From contig NZ_LT634361.1 of assembly GCF_900119795.1 (NCBI RefSeq), forward strand, positions 1,798,001 to 1,862,000: DNA of 64,000 nucleotides, written 5' to 3'. The stretch is from Tenacibaculum maritimum NCIMB 2154. Its GTDB lineage: Bacteria > Bacteroidota > Bacteroidia > Flavobacteriales > Flavobacteriaceae. This document shows, in pieces, positions 8,621 to 16,411 of this stretch (positions within the stretch are counted from its first letter, which is position 1; every line of letters begins with the position of its first letter). Both the position numbers and the translations under genes were made by a program. The notes under the pieces were generated by a model. That model ran no database searches. It saw only the letters and a list, made by a program, of their open reading frames with translations, and was not told the origin of the DNA.

Positions 8621-9302
8621 TCGTTTTTCTTGTAAAAGCTTTGATCGCTATTAATTCTTTGGTATTCGGAACATGACACTGTTTACAGTTCGTTCGTTCA
8701 GGGTGAGAGACTCTGATTTCTTTTGGAGCACTTGGTCCTGCATGACATGCTAGACAATTCTCTCGTAATTGAATTTGATGTGGGATAATGGGTGGACTCG
8801 TAGGTAGTGCTTTATTTGTTCCTACTTTTGGGGGATTAACTACAGCAAATTCCCCACTTTTAAACAAAGCATTCCCTTTTTGAGTAACATGACATTGCCT
8901 ACAATTTACCAATTCAGGATGTGGTGTCACGGGAGTATATGCCTTATACTTTGGAACGAACCCACCATTCTCATGGCACTTCAAGCAAACATTTCCTCCT
9001 ATTCCTTGTTTTTCATCAACAGAATGTGGAATACTAGGGGGAGCACCATGATAAGCTCTATTCTTATAATAATCTTTTAAACTGCGTTGATACTCCTCAT
9101 CAATAGGCTTTTTTGCATAAGCCAATGCATGTATTGATCTTGTAAAAACACCGCTCTCTGAAGGAATAATAGAAAAATGCTCCTTTTTTTTCAAAGGAAT
9201 ATAAGTAGCTTCTAATTTCTCCTGATGATTAATATTCCATCCCCATATAAAACCTATAAAAAGGAGTCCGAATAATAATATGACACCGAATCCTTTTTTC
9301 AT
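8607..9302 (-). CDS. napB: NapB-like nitrate reductase cytochrome subunit with duplicated diheme core (tetraheme)
   Basis: A 231-residue protein with an N-terminal membrane anchor or signal (about residues 4-22). It has four haem sites: CLKCH, CRQCH, CLACH and CKQCH. Ordinary NapB has two. Here the NapB core pattern (PPxIPH, then NxCLxCH, then HPExxNCxQCHV) occurs twice: GAPPSIPH...CLKCH...HPELVNCRQCHV and SPPIIPH...CLACH...HPERTNCKQCHV. This indicates an internal duplication. The first half also keeps the NapB-like leader region with HALAYAKKPIDEEY and RAYHGAPP. It sits directly after napA (2-base gap) and before the tetraheme cytochrome (overlapping). The role is transfer of electrons to NapA in the periplasm. 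Confidence 0.87.
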   Translation of the reverse strand: MKKGFGVILLFGLLFIGFIWGWNINHQEKLEATYIPLKKKEHFSIIPSESGVFTRSIHALAYAKKPIDEEYQRSLKDYYKNRAYHGAPPSIPHSVDEKQGIGGNVCLKCHENGGFVPKYKAYTPVTPHPELVNCRQCHVTQKGNALFKSGEFAVVNPPKVGTNKALPTSPPIIPHQIQLRENCLACHAGPSAPKEIRVSHPERTNCKQCHVPNTKELIAIKAFTRKTNEYN

Positions 9303-9304
9303 GA

Positions 9305-11632
9305 TTATACCTTTTCTATTTTAACAGCACACTTTTTATAATCTGGTTCTTTTGATATAGGGCAGAAAGCATCCAATGTAACATCATTAATCATCATATT
9401 TTCGTCAAAAAATGGCACAAAAACTTGCCCTTCTGTCGGTAGCCCCCTTTCATTGATTGAAACAGGTAATATGCAAGTACCTCTACGAGAAGTTACCCTT
9501 GCTTTTTCGCCATTATGAAGCCCTAATTGCTTGGCATCCTTTGGATGAAGTTCTACGTAAGCATTGGGTACCGCTTTATGTAAAATAGGAATACGTCTTG
9601 TCATAGATCCTGTATGCCAATGTTCTATAACGCGTCCTGTATTTAACCAAAAAGGATATTCTTTATTTGGCATCTCTGGAGCTGACTCATAGGGTCTTTG
9701 CCAAATAATTGCCTTTCCATCCTTCTTCCCATAAAAATGGAAATCTTTCCCATTCTCACAAGCAGGATCATATTTTGAATTATACCGCCATTGTGTTGAT
9801 TTCCCATTCACATAAGGCCAAATAGCTCCTGATTCTTTTTCCAAAACTTCCAAGGGAGCCATATTATGTTTTTTCCCTGCATGAAATTGGCGGTATTCAT
9901 TATATATTTCTTCAACATGTCCTTCTTTTGTGTAAGGAAATAAATTACCATACCCCATTCTTTTAGCCACTTCTATAAACATCCATGCATCTTCAGTTGT
10001 TTCTCCAGGTCCTGCTACCATCGGTTTCCAATATTGAGTTCTCCTCTCTGAATTTCCATAAAGTCCTCCTTTCTCAATATGCCATTTTGCTGGTAAAATA
10101 ACATCTGCTACATCAGAAGTTGGTGTAGGAAACACCTCTGAAACAACCACAAAGCAAGACTTTTTTTTCATCGCAGGCCGATACCTACTTGTTTTAGGTA
10201 AAGAAACCAACGGGTTTGTAGCTTGCGTCCATATAAACTTAATATCCCCTCTATCAATAGCTCTAAACATTTCTGTAGCATGATATGTAGGTTTCGAAGG
10301 GATTCTTTCATAAGGTACTTTCCATATTTTAGCTGCCATACGTCTATCCTTTTCATTCATTACTACTCCATGCGGTAATTTATGTGTAAAAGTTCCTACT
10401 TCTCTTGCGGTACCACAAGCAGAAGGCTGCCCCGTTAAAGAAAAAGGGCCATTACCTGGTGCTGAGATCTTTCCTGTTAATAAATGAATATTATACACCA
10501 AATTATTCATCCAAGTGCCTCTAGTATGCTGGTTCATTCCCATACACCAAAACGAGACTACTTTTTTATTAGGATCTCCGTAAATAGCTGCTAAATATTT
10601 GATATCTTTCGCCGAGATTTTTGCATATTTTTCAACCTTCTCTGGTGCATAATCTTCTAAAAAGATCTTATAATCTTGAAAACTTATGGTTGATGGGGTG
10701 TCTTTAAACTTGTATTTATCTTCCAAACCATAGCCCATATTGGTCAGTCCTTTTTTAAAATTGACATGCTCTTCTACAAATTTACTATTTACCCATCCAT
10801 TGTGTACAATTTCATAGCAAATAGCATTTGCTATTGCCAAATCTGTTTGAGGTTCAAATAAAATAGATTTATTAGCAGCACTACTTGAACGTGTAGTTCT
10901 TGTTGCCAAATCAACTATTTTAGCACCTTTTTTGTTTTTTTGAGCCAACATTCTTGAAAATAATACGGGGTGCATTTCCGCCATATTATTTCCCCATGTA
11001 ACAAAATAATCTGCATGTTCAATATCTTCATAGCAGCCCATAGGCTCATCAGCCCCAAATGAAGTCAAAAAACCTGTTACAGCGCTTGCCATACACAAAC
11101 GGGCATTACAATCTAAATTATTAGTTCCTATAGCTCCTTTCATCAATTTAGAAGCAACATACCCCTCGGGTATTGTTGACTGCCCTGAAGTGTACATTGC
11201 TACAGCATCTTTTCCATAAATTTTAATTGTTTCTTTCATCTTATTCGCTACAATATCTAACGCTTCGCTTACAGGAGTTTTTACATATTTTCCATGCTTC
11301 TTTACCAAAGCGTGGGTCAATCTATCCTTAGCTTGGATACACATAATTTGATGGTATCCTTTAACGCATAACAATCCTTTATTTACTGATGAATTAGGAT
11401 CTCCCTTTACTGCTACTGCTCTTCCATTTTGAGTTCCTACCAGAATACCGCAACCCACCCCACAAAAACGGCAGGGACCTTTTTTCCAATCTAAATCTTC
11501 TCCTTCTGGCACTCCTTTTTCTTGCTCATTAGCAAATACAATACCTGGAAACATAGTTGCTGCCGCTGTCATTGCAGAAAGTACTGCCATTTTTTTTATA
11601 AAATTCCGTCTGTTCGTTATTGATACGTGCAT
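9305..11632 (-). CDS. napA: Periplasmic nitrate reductase catalytic subunit NapA
   Basis: A 775-residue Mo-bisMGD enzyme reducing nitrate to nitrite. The Tat signal is at the N-terminus (NRRNFIKKM, then a hydrophobic stretch to about residue 34). The [4Fe-4S] cysteines are Cys54, Cys57 and Cys61 in CRFCGVGC, and Cys89 in GLLCVKG. The Mo-ligand cysteine lies in NARLCMAS (Cys180). Further family motifs are FWCMGMNQHTRG, GQPSACGTAREVG, and the C-terminal domain with EHWHTGSMTRR. The length is a little under the proteobacterial enzyme. It lies four bases from napD on one side and two bases from the NapB-like gene on the other, so it is clearly in one operon. A thiosulfate- or other oxyanion-reducing relative is unlikely given napD and napB. 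Confidence 0.96.
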   Translation of the reverse strand: MHVSITNRRNFIKKMAVLSAMTAAATMFPGIVFANEQEKGVPEGEDLDWKKGPCRFCGVGCGILVGTQNGRAVAVKGDPNSSVNKGLLCVKGYHQIMCIQAKDRLTHALVKKHGKYVKTPVSEALDIVANKMKETIKIYGKDAVAMYTSGQSTIPEGYVASKLMKGAIGTNNLDCNARLCMASAVTGFLTSFGADEPMGCYEDIEHADYFVTWGNNMAEMHPVLFSRMLAQKNKKGAKIVDLATRTTRSSSAANKSILFEPQTDLAIANAICYEIVHNGWVNSKFVEEHVNFKKGLTNMGYGLEDKYKFKDTPSTISFQDYKIFLEDYAPEKVEKYAKISAKDIKYLAAIYGDPNKKVVSFWCMGMNQHTRGTWMNNLVYNIHLLTGKISAPGNGPFSLTGQPSACGTAREVGTFTHKLPHGVVMNEKDRRMAAKIWKVPYERIPSKPTYHATEMFRAIDRGDIKFIWTQATNPLVSLPKTSRYRPAMKKKSCFVVVSEVFPTPTSDVADVILPAKWHIEKGGLYGNSERRTQYWKPMVAGPGETTEDAWMFIEVAKRMGYGNLFPYTKEGHVEEIYNEYRQFHAGKKHNMAPLEVLEKESGAIWPYVNGKSTQWRYNSKYDPACENGKDFHFYGKKDGKAIIWQRPYESAPEMPNKEYPFWLNTGRVIEHWHTGSMTRRIPILHKAVPNAYVELHPKDAKQLGLHNGEKARVTSRRGTCILPVSINERGLPTEGQVFVPFFDENMMINDVTLDAFCPISKEPDYKKCAVKIEKV

Positions 11633-11635
11633 GAG

Positions 11636-11875
11636 TTAGTTTTTTTTAGGGTTGTTAAATCCCGAAACCATTGCTAATAATCTTAAACTAGTAATGCCCT
11701 CTAATCGTTCTTTTAAAGCTTCTTCTTCTACTGCTGTTTCAGTTTCTGTTACAACCACTAAAACATCTTTATTACTTGCAGGAATAACATCGCATTTCTT
11801 AATAAGAGTGATTGCTTTAATTAATGCTTCCTTTTTTCCTTCATATGGATGTGCTAAATAACTTTTTATAGGCAT
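11636..11875 (-). CDS. napD: NapD, chaperone for NapA maturation
   Basis: A 79-residue cytoplasmic protein with the size and pattern of NapD (SYLAHPYEGKKEALIKAI, DVLVVVTETET, LLAMVSGF). NapD binds the Tat signal of NapA and holds it back until the cofactor is loaded. It is the first gene of the nap operon, and an FNR-type palindrome lies 54 bases ahead of its start. Confidence 0.9.
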   Translation of the reverse strand: MPIKSYLAHPYEGKKEALIKAITLIKKCDVIPASNKDVLVVVTETETAVEEEALKERLEGITSLRLLAMVSGFNNPKKN

Positions 11876-11899
11876 AAAAATAAGTGCTTAATTACCTAA

Positions 11900-11944
11900 C
11901 AAAGAACTACAATATAAAGCAACTTCTATATGATATTTATCATA
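11900..11944 (-). promoter_or_regulatory. FNR/CRP-type operator and -7-like box of the nap operon
   Basis: ATGAT-ATTT-ATCAT lies at 11930-11943 and extends to a perfect 7-base inverted repeat with flanking T and A. It fits the FNR/CRP consensus TTGAT-N4-ATCAA except at the outer bases. On the minus strand the sequence TTCTTTG ends exactly 30 bases after the operator (at 11900), like the TTTG end of the Bacteroidota -7 box. The centre of the palindrome would then lie near -41.5, the class II activator position. The nrf and CoA-transferase promoters show the same geometry. Confidence 0.75.
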
Positions 11945-12233
11945 GTTTAAACCTTATAACAATCCATATTAGATCTTTCTTAGCACCCTTCAAAGAAACA
12001 ATAAAACACTCTATACAAACACCTTACCCTATATATAAACTTATTTAAAAAGAGTCTAAATATATTGAAAGACCTCTTAATGGTATCTTAATCAAAAAGT
12101 ATTTTCGAAAACTACCTTTTTGGAAAGGCTGGAAGAGCATGTGGTTCTTGTTACTTTTCAAGAAACAAACCAAATATTAATTAGATACACTGTAAAAGAG
12201 TTTCCTTAATATGAAAAAGAGACGGTACTTTAT
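11945..12233. other. Non-coding stretch between napD promoter and the beta-helix gene cluster
   Basis: About 290 AT-rich bases lie between the nap operator and the terminator at 12234. I found no coding frame, no recognisable RNA and no repeat shared with the rest of the window. Confidence 0.5.
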
Positions 12234-12271
12234 AAAAAAACACTGCCTAGAAATTACTTTCTAGACAGTGT
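12234..12271 (-). terminator. Terminator of the three-gene beta-helix operon
   Basis: A 13-bp stem with one mismatch (CACTGCCTAGAAA against TTTCTAGACAGTG) has a 4-base loop. On the minus strand it is followed by seven T residues. Confidence 0.85.
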
Positions 12272-12322
12272 TCAAGTTTTAATATTTTATAACTTTAGAT
12301 ATTATCAGCCACATAAAAGAAG

Positions 12323-13549
12323 TTAATTCGTTATGTTTCCTGATGTATCAATACCTGCTGCTATAAAATAAGCCTTAGCCGTATTATTATGAACCCCTCC
12401 TCCATTTTCATTAAAGCTAGCTATATTCAAGTGGGAAGGAGTTATTTTAATAGCTCCATTAATTAGTGTATTGTTATCTATCTTAATTGATTTCTCATAG
12501 AAACTAGTATCGCTAGTATTTTTCCAATAACCAATTCCACTGTAGATATCATTATTATATCCTGCTAACGTTATTGTATTATTTTGAACAACTACATTTT
12601 CTAAATAATTTGCAGATAAATTATCATATACATTCAATATAATTCCTGAATCATTCATAATATTGTCCGTGATGGTTAAATTTTTACCATTTCTTGCTTT
12701 AACAGCACCTCCTTCCCCATTTGCTGGCCATCCTGAAACGGTATTATTCTTTATCATTAAACCATCAAAACTATGCGCATAAATACCATGATCTGTTTCC
12801 TTCTCGTTTACCCATGAAGCATTTCTATTAATTATATTTTCCTCAATAAGAGTTCCATTACTATTGTCATTAATAGCCGTTACAAAATACGCGGTATCAT
12901 CTGTCGCTCCGAAATTATTTTTGGTAATTTTAGTATCATTAGATTGCTTTACAAAAATACCCCGCCCACTATTATTCATTCTTCTTTTAAAAACACACGA
13001 TTCCACTTTCATATTTTTACTATTTACTATTTGTATATAAGCATCATTTGTTTCTTTCTTATCCGTTCCTGCTTTTCGTACTCCATGATCGAAAATGCAA
13101 TCATTAAAAGAGATACCATCAGCATTTTCTATTTTAAAGCGGATATTATAGAAAGTAATTCCCTCAATAGTTACATTCTTGTTTCCTGTTTTCCAATCTT
13201 GTTCTAGCATTTGACTTGTAGAACTACTCATAGCATCAAAGATAGGAGCACTTGTTGCACCTGCTTGCTTTTTCAATGTAATTCCATCTTTTAATTCTAA
13301 TTTTCCTGTAATAGTATAAGTTCCACTTTCTACCTCTATAACATCTCCCGATTGTGCTTGCCTTAATACCCCATTAATTCCAGTAAGATCCATTCCTGCT
13401 GTTATAGTCAACGTATTTGCCGCAAACTGTCTTGAAATAGGTTTTGCTTGCGGTAGGTCTTTTTCTAATTCTGAACTACAAGAATACACTGCCAATAGCC
13501 CTGCTATGGCGATATATTTTGCACCTGTTTTTAAAATTGAATTTTTCAT
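12323..13549 (-). CDS. Right-handed beta-helix lipoprotein, tandem copy 1 (3'-most)
   Basis: A 408-residue surface or periplasmic lipoprotein (signal ending AVYSCSS, Cys24). After it comes an AGMDLTGINGVLRQAQSGDVIEV-type opening, usual for parallel beta-helix proteins such as polysaccharide lyases of the chondroitinase B/PL6 type. Repeated coils rich in Asn follow (TIEGITFYNIRF, NDCIF, TKITKNNF, IKNNTVSGW, ITDNIMNDSG). No lyase catalytic residues can be assigned, so the enzyme role is open; glycan binding or lysis is the best guess. Two paralogues lie directly upstream with spacers of 34 bases. A central 323-bp block is identical to copy 3, while the ends differ. Confidence 0.82.
   Translation of the reverse strand: MKNSILKTGAKYIAIAGLLAVYSCSSELEKDLPQAKPISRQFAANTLTITAGMDLTGINGVLRQAQSGDVIEVESGTYTITGKLELKDGITLKKQAGATSAPIFDAMSSSTSQMLEQDWKTGNKNVTIEGITFYNIRFKIENADGISFNDCIFDHGVRKAGTDKKETNDAYIQIVNSKNMKVESCVFKRRMNNSGRGIFVKQSNDTKITKNNFGATDDTAYFVTAINDNSNGTLIEENIINRNASWVNEKETDHGIYAHSFDGLMIKNNTVSGWPANGEGGAVKARNGKNLTITDNIMNDSGIILNVYDNLSANYLENVVVQNNTITLAGYNNDIYSGIGYWKNTSDTSFYEKSIKIDNNTLINGAIKITPSHLNIASFNENGGGVHNNTAKAYFIAAGIDTSGNITN
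12918..13240. repeat. 323-bp block identical to 15446-15768 (beta-helix copies 1 and 3)
   Basis: Read base by base, this block matches 15446-15768 without a difference at a constant offset of 2528. The flanks diverge at once on both sides. The middle paralogue differs across the same block, which points to gene conversion between copies 1 and 3. Confidence 0.85.
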
Positions 13550-13583
13550 GATCGTATTATTTTAATAAGATATACCTGAGTTG

Positions 13584-14810
13584 CTAAATGATCGTGTTAT
13601 TAGACTGGTCAATCCCTGAAGGAATAGAAAACTCAGCTGCTGTATTATTTCTAATTCCCCCTCCGTTTTCATTAAAATTAGCTGTATCTAAATTGGAAGC
13701 ACTAATATTTAAAAAACCATTTGTTAAAGTATTTCCTTCTATTCTAATGGACTTCTCATAATAATTAACATCATTGGTATCTTTCCAATACCCGATTCCA
13801 CTATAGATATTATTTCCTTTAGTATTCAATTTCAAATTTATTTTATTATTCACTATTACTACATTTTCTAAATAGTTTGTCGGTAAATTTTTATATACAT
13901 TCAATATAATTCCGGAATCATTCATGGTATTCTCCGTAATGGTTAAATTTTTACCATTTCTAGCCTTAACAGCACCTCCTTCCCCATTTGCTGGCCATCC
14001 TGAAATGGTATTATTCTTTATCATTAAACCATCAAAGCTATGCGCATAAATACCATGATCTGTTTCCTTCTCGTTTACCCATGAAGCATTTCTATTAATT
14101 ATATTTTCCTCAATAAGAGTTCTAGTACTATTATCATTAATAGCCGTTACGAAATACGCAGTAGCATCTGTATCTCCAAATGCGTTTTTGGTAATTTTAG
14201 TATCATTAGATTGCTTTACAAAAATACCCCGTCCACTATTATTCATTCTTCTTTTAAAAGAACAAGACCGTATTTCTATATTCGCACCACTGGTAACTTG
14301 TATATAAGCATCATTTGTATTATTCCATTTATTTGTTCCTGCCTTTCTCACCCCATAATCAAAAATGCAATAACTAAAACTAGTATTACTTGCATTTTCT
14401 ATTTTAAAGCGAATGTTGTGAAAAATAATCCCTTGAATAATTACATTATTATTTCCTGTATTCCAATCTTGCTCTAACATTTCATCGGTTTTAGATCTCG
14501 CACTAAAAACAGGAACCGCACCTGCTTGCTTTTTCAATGTAATTCCATCTTTTAATTCTAGTTTCCCTGTAATAGCGTAAACTCCGCCTTCTACTTCTAT
14601 AACATCTCCCGATTGTGCTTGCCTTAATATCCCATTAATTCCAGCAAGATCCATTCCTGCTGTTATAGTCAACGTATTTGCCGCAAACTGTCTTGAAATA
14701 GGTTTTGCTTGCGGCAAATCTTTTTCTAATTCTGAACTACAAGAACATATTGCCAATAACCCTCCTATGGCCATATATTTTGCACCTAATTTTAAAATTG
14801 AGTTTTTCAT
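13584..14810 (-). CDS. Right-handed beta-helix lipoprotein, tandem copy 2
   Basis: A 408-residue paralogue of its two neighbours, with signal peptide and lipobox (AICSCSS) followed by the same AANTLTITAGMDLAGING opening. It is nearly identical to copy 1 over the first 90 residues and to copy 3 around the TRTLIEENIINRNASW stretch. Its own version lies between about residues 95 and 175 (VPVFSARSKTDEMLEQDW, NVIIQGIIFHNIRF, IEIRSCSFKRR). The C-terminal coils differ from both (NNKINLKLNTKGNNIYSG). The substrate is unknown. The spacer to copy 1 is 34 bases and is itself conserved between the copies. Confidence 0.82.
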   Translation of the reverse strand: MKNSILKLGAKYMAIGGLLAICSCSSELEKDLPQAKPISRQFAANTLTITAGMDLAGINGILRQAQSGDVIEVEGGVYAITGKLELKDGITLKKQAGAVPVFSARSKTDEMLEQDWNTGNNNVIIQGIIFHNIRFKIENASNTSFSYCIFDYGVRKAGTNKWNNTNDAYIQVTSGANIEIRSCSFKRRMNNSGRGIFVKQSNDTKITKNAFGDTDATAYFVTAINDNSTRTLIEENIINRNASWVNEKETDHGIYAHSFDGLMIKNNTISGWPANGEGGAVKARNGKNLTITENTMNDSGIILNVYKNLPTNYLENVVIVNNKINLKLNTKGNNIYSGIGYWKDTNDVNYYEKSIRIEGNTLTNGFLNISASNLDTANFNENGGGIRNNTAAEFSIPSGIDQSNNTII

Positions 14811-14844
14811 AATTGTATTATTTTAATAAGATATACCTGAGTTA

Positions 14845-16077
14845 TTAAATGGTCGTATTATTAGATTCAGTAATCCCTTGGGGAATAGAAAGCTTAGCAG
14901 CTGTGTTATTATAAATTCCCCCTCCATTTTCATTAAACTTAGCTGTATTCAAATGTGAGCCGCTGATATTTAAAAAACCATTTGTTAAGGTATTTCCTTC
15001 TATTTTAATGGACTCTTCATAAAAACTAGTATCTCCAGTATTCTTCCAATATCCAATTCCACTATAAGTATTATTTAATACAACACCTGATTTTAAAGTT
15101 ATTGTATTATCCTTGATTAGTACATTTTTTAAATATTTAGTAGGTAAATTATCATATACATTCAATATAATTCCGGAATCATTCATGGTATTCTCCGTAA
15201 TGGTTAAATTTTTACCATTTCTAGCCTTAACAGCACCTCCTGTACCATCCGCTGGCCACCCTGAAATGGTATTATTTTTTATCACTAAACCATCAAAACT
15301 ATGCGCATAAATACCATGATCTGTTTCCTTCTCGTTTACCCATGAAGCATTTCTATTAATTATATTTTCCTCAATAAGGGTTCTAGTACTATTATCATTA
15401 ATAGCCGTTACGAAATAAGCAGTAGCATCTGTATCTCCAAATGTGTTTTTGGTAATTTTAGTATCATTAGATTGCTTTACAAAAATACCCCGCCCACTAT
15501 TATTCATTCTTCTTTTAAAAACACACGATTCCACTTTCATATTTTTACTATTTACTATTTGTATATAAGCATCATTTGTTTCTTTCTTATCCGTTCCTGC
15601 TTTTCGTACTCCATGATCGAAAATGCAATCATTAAAAGAGATACCATCAGCATTTTCTATTTTAAAGCGGATATTATAGAAAGTAATTCCCTCAATAGTT
15701 ACATTCTTGTTTCCTGTTTTCCAATCTTGTTCTAGCATTTGACTTGTAGAACTACTCATAGCATCAAAAATAGGTGCACTTACTGCTCCTACTTTCTTCT
15801 TTAAAATTATTCCATCTTTTAATTCTAGCTTCCCTGTAATAGCATAAGTTCCGCTTTCTATCTCTATAACATCTCCCGATTGTGCTTGGCTTAGCACTCC
15901 GTTAATCGCAGTAAGATCCATTCCGTTTGTTATCATATGCATATTCGTAGTTTTTAGCTGCGCTGAAACAGCTCTTTGGGGCAAAGTATTATCAAGTTCT
16001 GATTCGCAAGCATAACTTACTAATAAACTTGTCATAGCAATCACTACTATTCTTGGTTGTAAGATTAAATTTTTCAT
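14845..16077 (-). CDS. Right-handed beta-helix lipoprotein, tandem copy 3 (first gene of the operon)
   Basis: A 410-residue paralogue and the first gene transcribed of the three. Its N-terminal 60 residues differ from the other two (MKNLILQPRIVVIAMTSLL, lipobox SYACES, then LPQRAVSAQLKTTNMHM). From SGDVIEIESGTYAITGKLELKDG onward it rejoins the family. It carries the 323-bp block shared with copy 1 and the TRTLIEENI segment shared with copy 2, so it is a mosaic. Fold and export are clear; enzyme activity is not shown by any catalytic signature I could pick out. Its promoter must lie in 16078-16340. Confidence 0.82.
   Translation of the reverse strand: MKNLILQPRIVVIAMTSLLVSYACESELDNTLPQRAVSAQLKTTNMHMITNGMDLTAINGVLSQAQSGDVIEIESGTYAITGKLELKDGIILKKKVGAVSAPIFDAMSSSTSQMLEQDWKTGNKNVTIEGITFYNIRFKIENADGISFNDCIFDHGVRKAGTDKKETNDAYIQIVNSKNMKVESCVFKRRMNNSGRGIFVKQSNDTKITKNTFGDTDATAYFVTAINDNSTRTLIEENIINRNASWVNEKETDHGIYAHSFDGLVIKNNTISGWPADGTGGAVKARNGKNLTITENTMNDSGIILNVYDNLPTKYLKNVLIKDNTITLKSGVVLNNTYSGIGYWKNTGDTSFYEESIKIEGNTLTNGFLNISGSHLNTAKFNENGGGIYNNTAAKLSIPQGITESNNTTI
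15446..15768. repeat. 323-bp block identical to 12918-13240
   Basis: This is the partner copy of the conversion tract described at 12918-13240, lying within beta-helix copy 3. Confidence 0.85.
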
Positions 16078-16346
16078 GATAATATTTCTATTTATTTCTT
16101 GTACAACGCCCCTCTAAGCTTTTTATTTTAAGTCTTCAGCACTAAATAAAAAACATTTCAAAACAAAACATAAACAACTAATAAACAATAGTTTATATCA
16201 TAAAAAAAACTAATAAACCTTCTTTAAAAATATTAAAAAAAACTATCTTATAGAATTATAAATATTCCTTATTATTACTATTCAAGATATTGATAAAATC
16301 ATATACTTATTTTTTTTCTCCTCAAAAACAGTTCATTACTTTCTTT
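16078..16346. other. AT-rich divergent promoter region upstream of beta-helix operon
   Basis: This is extremely AT-rich non-coding sequence with long A and T runs. It should contain the leftward promoter of the beta-helix operon. TTGAT-AAA-ATCAT near 16290-16302 resembles an FNR/CRP site but has a 3-base spacer, so I do not call it. Confidence 0.5.
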
Positions 16347-16390
16347 ATGATTTTTATCATTTTATTTTAGCTTATTTTACCCGATCTTTA
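16347..16390 (+). promoter_or_regulatory. FNR/CRP-type operator and -7-like box of the CoA-transferase gene
   Basis: ATGAT-TTTT-ATCAT lies at 16347-16360, 51 bases before the start codon. The sequence GATCTTTA ends 30 bases after the operator (16383-16390), at the same offset as in the nap and nrf promoters. This again places the operator near -41.5 relative to the expected start of transcription. Confidence 0.68.
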
Positions 16391-16411
16391 CCTTTAAATT
16401 AAAGTATAATA

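Noticed and set aside
12944..15735. Two identical 87-residue frames on the plus strand inside beta-helix copies 1 and 3 (12944-13207 and 15472-15735)
   Set aside because: They are antisense to clear coding sequence. Their identity only reflects the 323-bp duplicated block.
12323..16077. Assigning the beta-helix proteins to a specific polysaccharide lyase family
   Set aside because: The fold and opening motif resemble PL6-type enzymes, but I could not identify the catalytic Lys/Arg and calcium residues, so only the fold is claimed.
16288..16304. TTGAT-AAA-ATCAT, similar to the FNR/CRP-type operators
   Set aside because: The spacer is three bases rather than four, the flanks are not symmetrical, and it is far from the -7 geometry seen at the other three sites.
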